Below are positions 62,501-64,000 of a stretch of DNA of 64,000 nucleotides, one piece after another; the stretch's first letter is position 1, and each line of letters begins with the position of its first letter. Below the pieces are notes generated by a model. It saw only the letters and a list, made by a program, of their open reading frames with translations, was not told the origin of the DNA and made no database searches. The stretch lies in the NCBI GenBank assembly GCA_001799845.1, contig MGUG01000005.1, positions 43,662 through 107,661 of the forward strand. Direction: 5' to 3'. A program made the translations under genes and the position numbers. Origin of the DNA: Elusimicrobia bacterium GWC2_64_44 (GTDB taxonomy: Bacteria > Elusimicrobiota > Elusimicrobia > Elusimicrobiales > UBA9959).

Positions 62501-64000
62501 CCGGCTATGGCTGCGGAAGTCACCTTGCCAAGCGCAAGGTTACTATACCCAGTCACAAAGCTGGTGAACCCGGAATTAAGTGAGACGTCCAGCCGGTAGC
62601 CCGTTACCCCCACGTTATCCGTTGAAGCAGTCCAGCCCAGCATGAAGCCGGTGTCGCTTATGTTAGAAGCCACAAGGCCGGTCGGCGCGTTAGGCGCAGT
62701 AACATCGGGCGCGGCCAACGTTGTAACCAGCAACGGCGCCTGATTAGCCGATATATTCCCCGCCGCATCATAAGCGCGCAGCCTGGCATAATACGGCGTC
62801 TGCGCCGATAGACCAGAGACTACGGTAGAAGCCACACTGCCCAAGTCCTTGTTGCTGTAACCCGTGACAAAGCTGGTGAACCCGGAATTAAGCGACACAT
62901 CCAGCCGGTAACCGGCCACGCCAACATTATCAGCGGCCGCGGTCCAGCCCAAAGTGAAGCCGGCGGCGCCTATATTAGAAGCTGCCAGCCCCAAAGGCGC
63001 GGTCGGCGACGAAACATCAAGCGTAGTGGTCAGAAGCGAAGCGCTGTTGGCAGACACGTTCCCGGCAGCGTCATAAGCGCGCAAGCGGGCATAATAAGCG
63101 ACGCCATCGCTCAGCCCAGATATCAACGAGCTGGTAACAGCGCCGACATCCTTGCTGTTATAGCCGCTGACGAAACTGGTGAACCCGGAATTAAGCGATA
63201 CGTCCAGCCTGTAGCCCACTACTCCCACATTGTCAGTGGAAGCGGTCCAGCCCAAAGTGAACGCCGAGCCGCCCACATTAGACGCTGCCAGTCCCGCCGG
63301 CACCGTCGGTGATGAGGTGTCTATGGTAGTAACTGGCAACGAAGCGCTGTTAGGCGAAACGTTCCCCGCCGCGTCATAAGCGCGCAGCCTGGCGTAATAT
63401 GCCGTGCCGGCTGAAAGCCCGGCAATGTTAGTGCGGACCACATTCCCGATATCTTTATTGCCATAGCCGGCCACAAAACTGGTGAACCCAGAATTAAGCG
63501 ACACGTCCAGCCGGTAACCGGCCACCCCCACATTATCCGTGGCCGCCGTCCAGCCCAGCGTGAACGCCGCGCTGCTGATATTCGACGCCACTAGTGCGCT
63601 CGGCACCGTAGGGTATGAGATATCCGCCACATTAACCGTTATTGACGCCAACGAGCTATTACCCGCAACATCGTAAGCCCGCACCGCCAAAGCATGGTTG
63701 GCAGCGCTCACCCCGCTCGTATTCCAGGCATAACTGTACGGGCTTGACGTATCGGTAGAAGCCGACACCCCGTCTATATAGAACACAACCCTGTCTACAT
63801 CAACATTATCTGCAGCTGCGGCGTTGATAGCTACCGAGCCGGTTACTGTGGAACCGTTCGCCGGGGCAGAAACAGACACCGTCGGCGCTATAATGTCTGC
63901 CAACTCCACACTTATCGCGCACACTTTGGCATTATTTACCACGCCCGTGAACTGGATACTGATCTGCCCACCCGTGACCGTTACGGGGATTGACCTGTCC
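59521..64000 (-). CDS. Giant secreted surface protein (5' end outside window): malectin-like end, Ig-like, nine FN3, Ig-like x2, T9SS/FlgD-like C-terminal domain
   Basis: Frame stays open past 63942 to window edge (DRSIPVTVTGGQISIQFTGVVNNAKVCAISVELADI); FN3 units GLVASNISDTGFTLGWxAATDNVGVTGYRLDVSLNSGFTSFV; C-term VYVFPNPAKNGARP...VEIKVIDFTGRVIHKK...YEWDAKGAASGAYFYLIKI...RKGKFAVIR. Confidence 0.85.
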   Translation of the reverse strand, partial: DRSIPVTVTGGQISIQFTGVVNNAKVCAISVELADIIAPTVSVSAPANGSTVTGSVAINAAAADNVDVDRVVFYIDGVSASTDTSSPYSYAWNTSGVSAANHALAVRAYDVAGNSSLASITVNVADISYPTVPSALVASNISSAAFTLGWTAATDNVGVAGYRLDVSLNSGFTSFVAGYGNKDIGNVVRTNIAGLSAGTAYYARLRAYDAAGNVSPNSASLPVTTIDTSSPTVPAGLAASNVGGSAFTLGWTASTDNVGVVGYRLDVSLNSGFTSFVSGYNSKDVGAVTSSLISGLSDGVAYYARLRAYDAAGNVSANSASLLTTTLDVSSPTAPLGLAASNIGAAGFTLGWTAAADNVGVAGYRLDVSLNSGFTSFVTGYSNKDLGSVASTVVSGLSAQTPYYARLRAYDAAGNISANQAPLLVTTLAAPDVTAPNAPTGLVASNISDTGFMLGWTASTDNVGVTGYRLDVSLNSGFTSFVTGYSNLALGKVTSAAIAGLSAQTSYYVRLRAYDAAGNISANQAPLLVTTLAAPDVTAPNAPTGLVASNISDTGFMLGWTAATDNVGVTGYRLDVSLNSGFTSFVAGYSNLALGNVTSVAIAGLSAQTPYYARLRAYDAAGNISVNQAPLLVTTLAAPDVTAPNAPTGLAASNISDTGFTLGWAAATDNVGVTGYRLDVSLNSGFTSFVAGYSNLALGNVTSVAIAGLSAQTPYYARLRAYDAAGNVSANSVSRLATTLAAPDVTPPNAPTGLVSSNISDMGYTLGWSAATDNVGVSGYRLDVSLNSGFTSFVAGYNNLNLGNVTSVGISGLSAQTPYYARVRAYDAAGNVSANQSVLLTSTLLGPDVVAPNIPSGLVSSNISDTGFTLGWAAATDNVGVTGYRLDVSLNSGFTSFVAGYSNLALGNVTSVAIAGLSAQTPYYARLRAYDAAGNISANSASRLATTLAAPDSTSPNAPAGLVVSNISDTGFTLGWAAATDNVGVTGYQLDVSLNSGFTSFVAGYSNLALGNVTSVAIAGLSAQTPYYTRLRASDAAGNVSANSASGWATTLAAADVIVPVVFITAPSAGAGVSGIVMVSVAAADNIGVARVELYTDNMLKGLAAAAPYSIALDTTLLSNGTHVIVVKAYDAAGNSAQAQVTVAVFNSMTDITPPAVSITAPSNGATVSGTVYVTVSASDANGVDRVGFYVDNVLKVIDGIAPYIYKLNTLKFTNGVHVISVRAYDTGSNMAAASVSLTINNRQRTDAVVSSVGSVILAASASVTIAPMSITDPVLVSVVDESIDDDELLAEREARAKLQKIVPIAAGVRVLPENYTASSPIRIKVPVRRSATVSATMQSVVGIYAWDDATGVWTPLVSTYDPVDNTMNAETEIFSVYRLFSMVPVLSTPEIVGSVYVFPNPAKNGARPVFHIETETADKVEIKVIDFTGRVIHKKTLTGGPLLVNRNNQLVSAYEYEWDAKGAASGAYFYLIKISGAGGETIRKGKFAVIR
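60840..63620 (-). repeat. Nine tandem FN3-coding repeats, core period 312 nt (104 aa)
   Basis: Near-identical blocks, e.g. GGCTATGGCTACAGAAGTCACATT(G/C)CCAAGCGCAAGGTTACTATACCC at 312-nt spacing. Confidence 0.9.

Noticed and set aside
60840-63620. CRISPR or VNTR-type array
   Set aside because: Period of 312 nt is in frame and encodes FN3 domains; no short repeat-spacer structure.

Overview
High-GC bacterial chromosome segment, cut through a gene at the right edge. No rRNA, tRNA or CRISPR array was recognised. About 0-9.9 kb is ordinary housekeeping and stress genes (DUF4912, Fe/Mn SOD plus an un-called desulforedoxin-like mini-gene, VOC, HEAT-repeat, ferritin-like, dienelactone hydrolase, CarF/TMEM189-like desaturase, HPPD-like dioxygenase). 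About 9.9-32.7 kb is a molybdenum-hydroxylase/purine-catabolism locus: MoaD, XDH Mo subunit, fused FeS-FAD subunit, MoeB/ThiF, XdhC, MocA, permease, 8-oxoguanine-deaminase-like and SsnA-like amidohydrolases, and a DPD-like PreT-PreA fusion lacking the DPD catalytic Cys. A nucleotide cyclase and two Ser/Thr kinases are interspersed. About 32.7-36 kb is a GntR/ABC operon with a clear operator. About 36.8-43 kb is the main candidate system: a minus-strand cluster encoding MotB, two long coiled-coil proteins, a single-polypeptide FliF(C-terminal half)-FliG fusion, and MotA, with no rod, hook, filament or export gene in the window. It looks like a reduced flagellar-type rotary motor, flanked by a histidine kinase and a PorV-like barrel-TPR protein. 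About 48-57.5 kb is a dispersed family of secreted proteins. They share a signal/leader motif (A-[AS]-[DE]-F-x-[DE]-L) joined to unrelated mature regions, and each is preceded by a conserved ~76-nt upstream element exactly 25 nt before a -10 box. One member has a CLec/FGE-type C-terminus followed by an 18-bp inverted repeat and an HRDC gene, resembling a reverse-transcriptase-less diversity-generating retroelement target locus. About 58.4-64 kb holds a second PorV-like protein and a giant FN3/Ig-repeat surface protein with a T9SS/FlgD-like C-terminal domain. All assignments come from reading sequence motifs; no database search was run.
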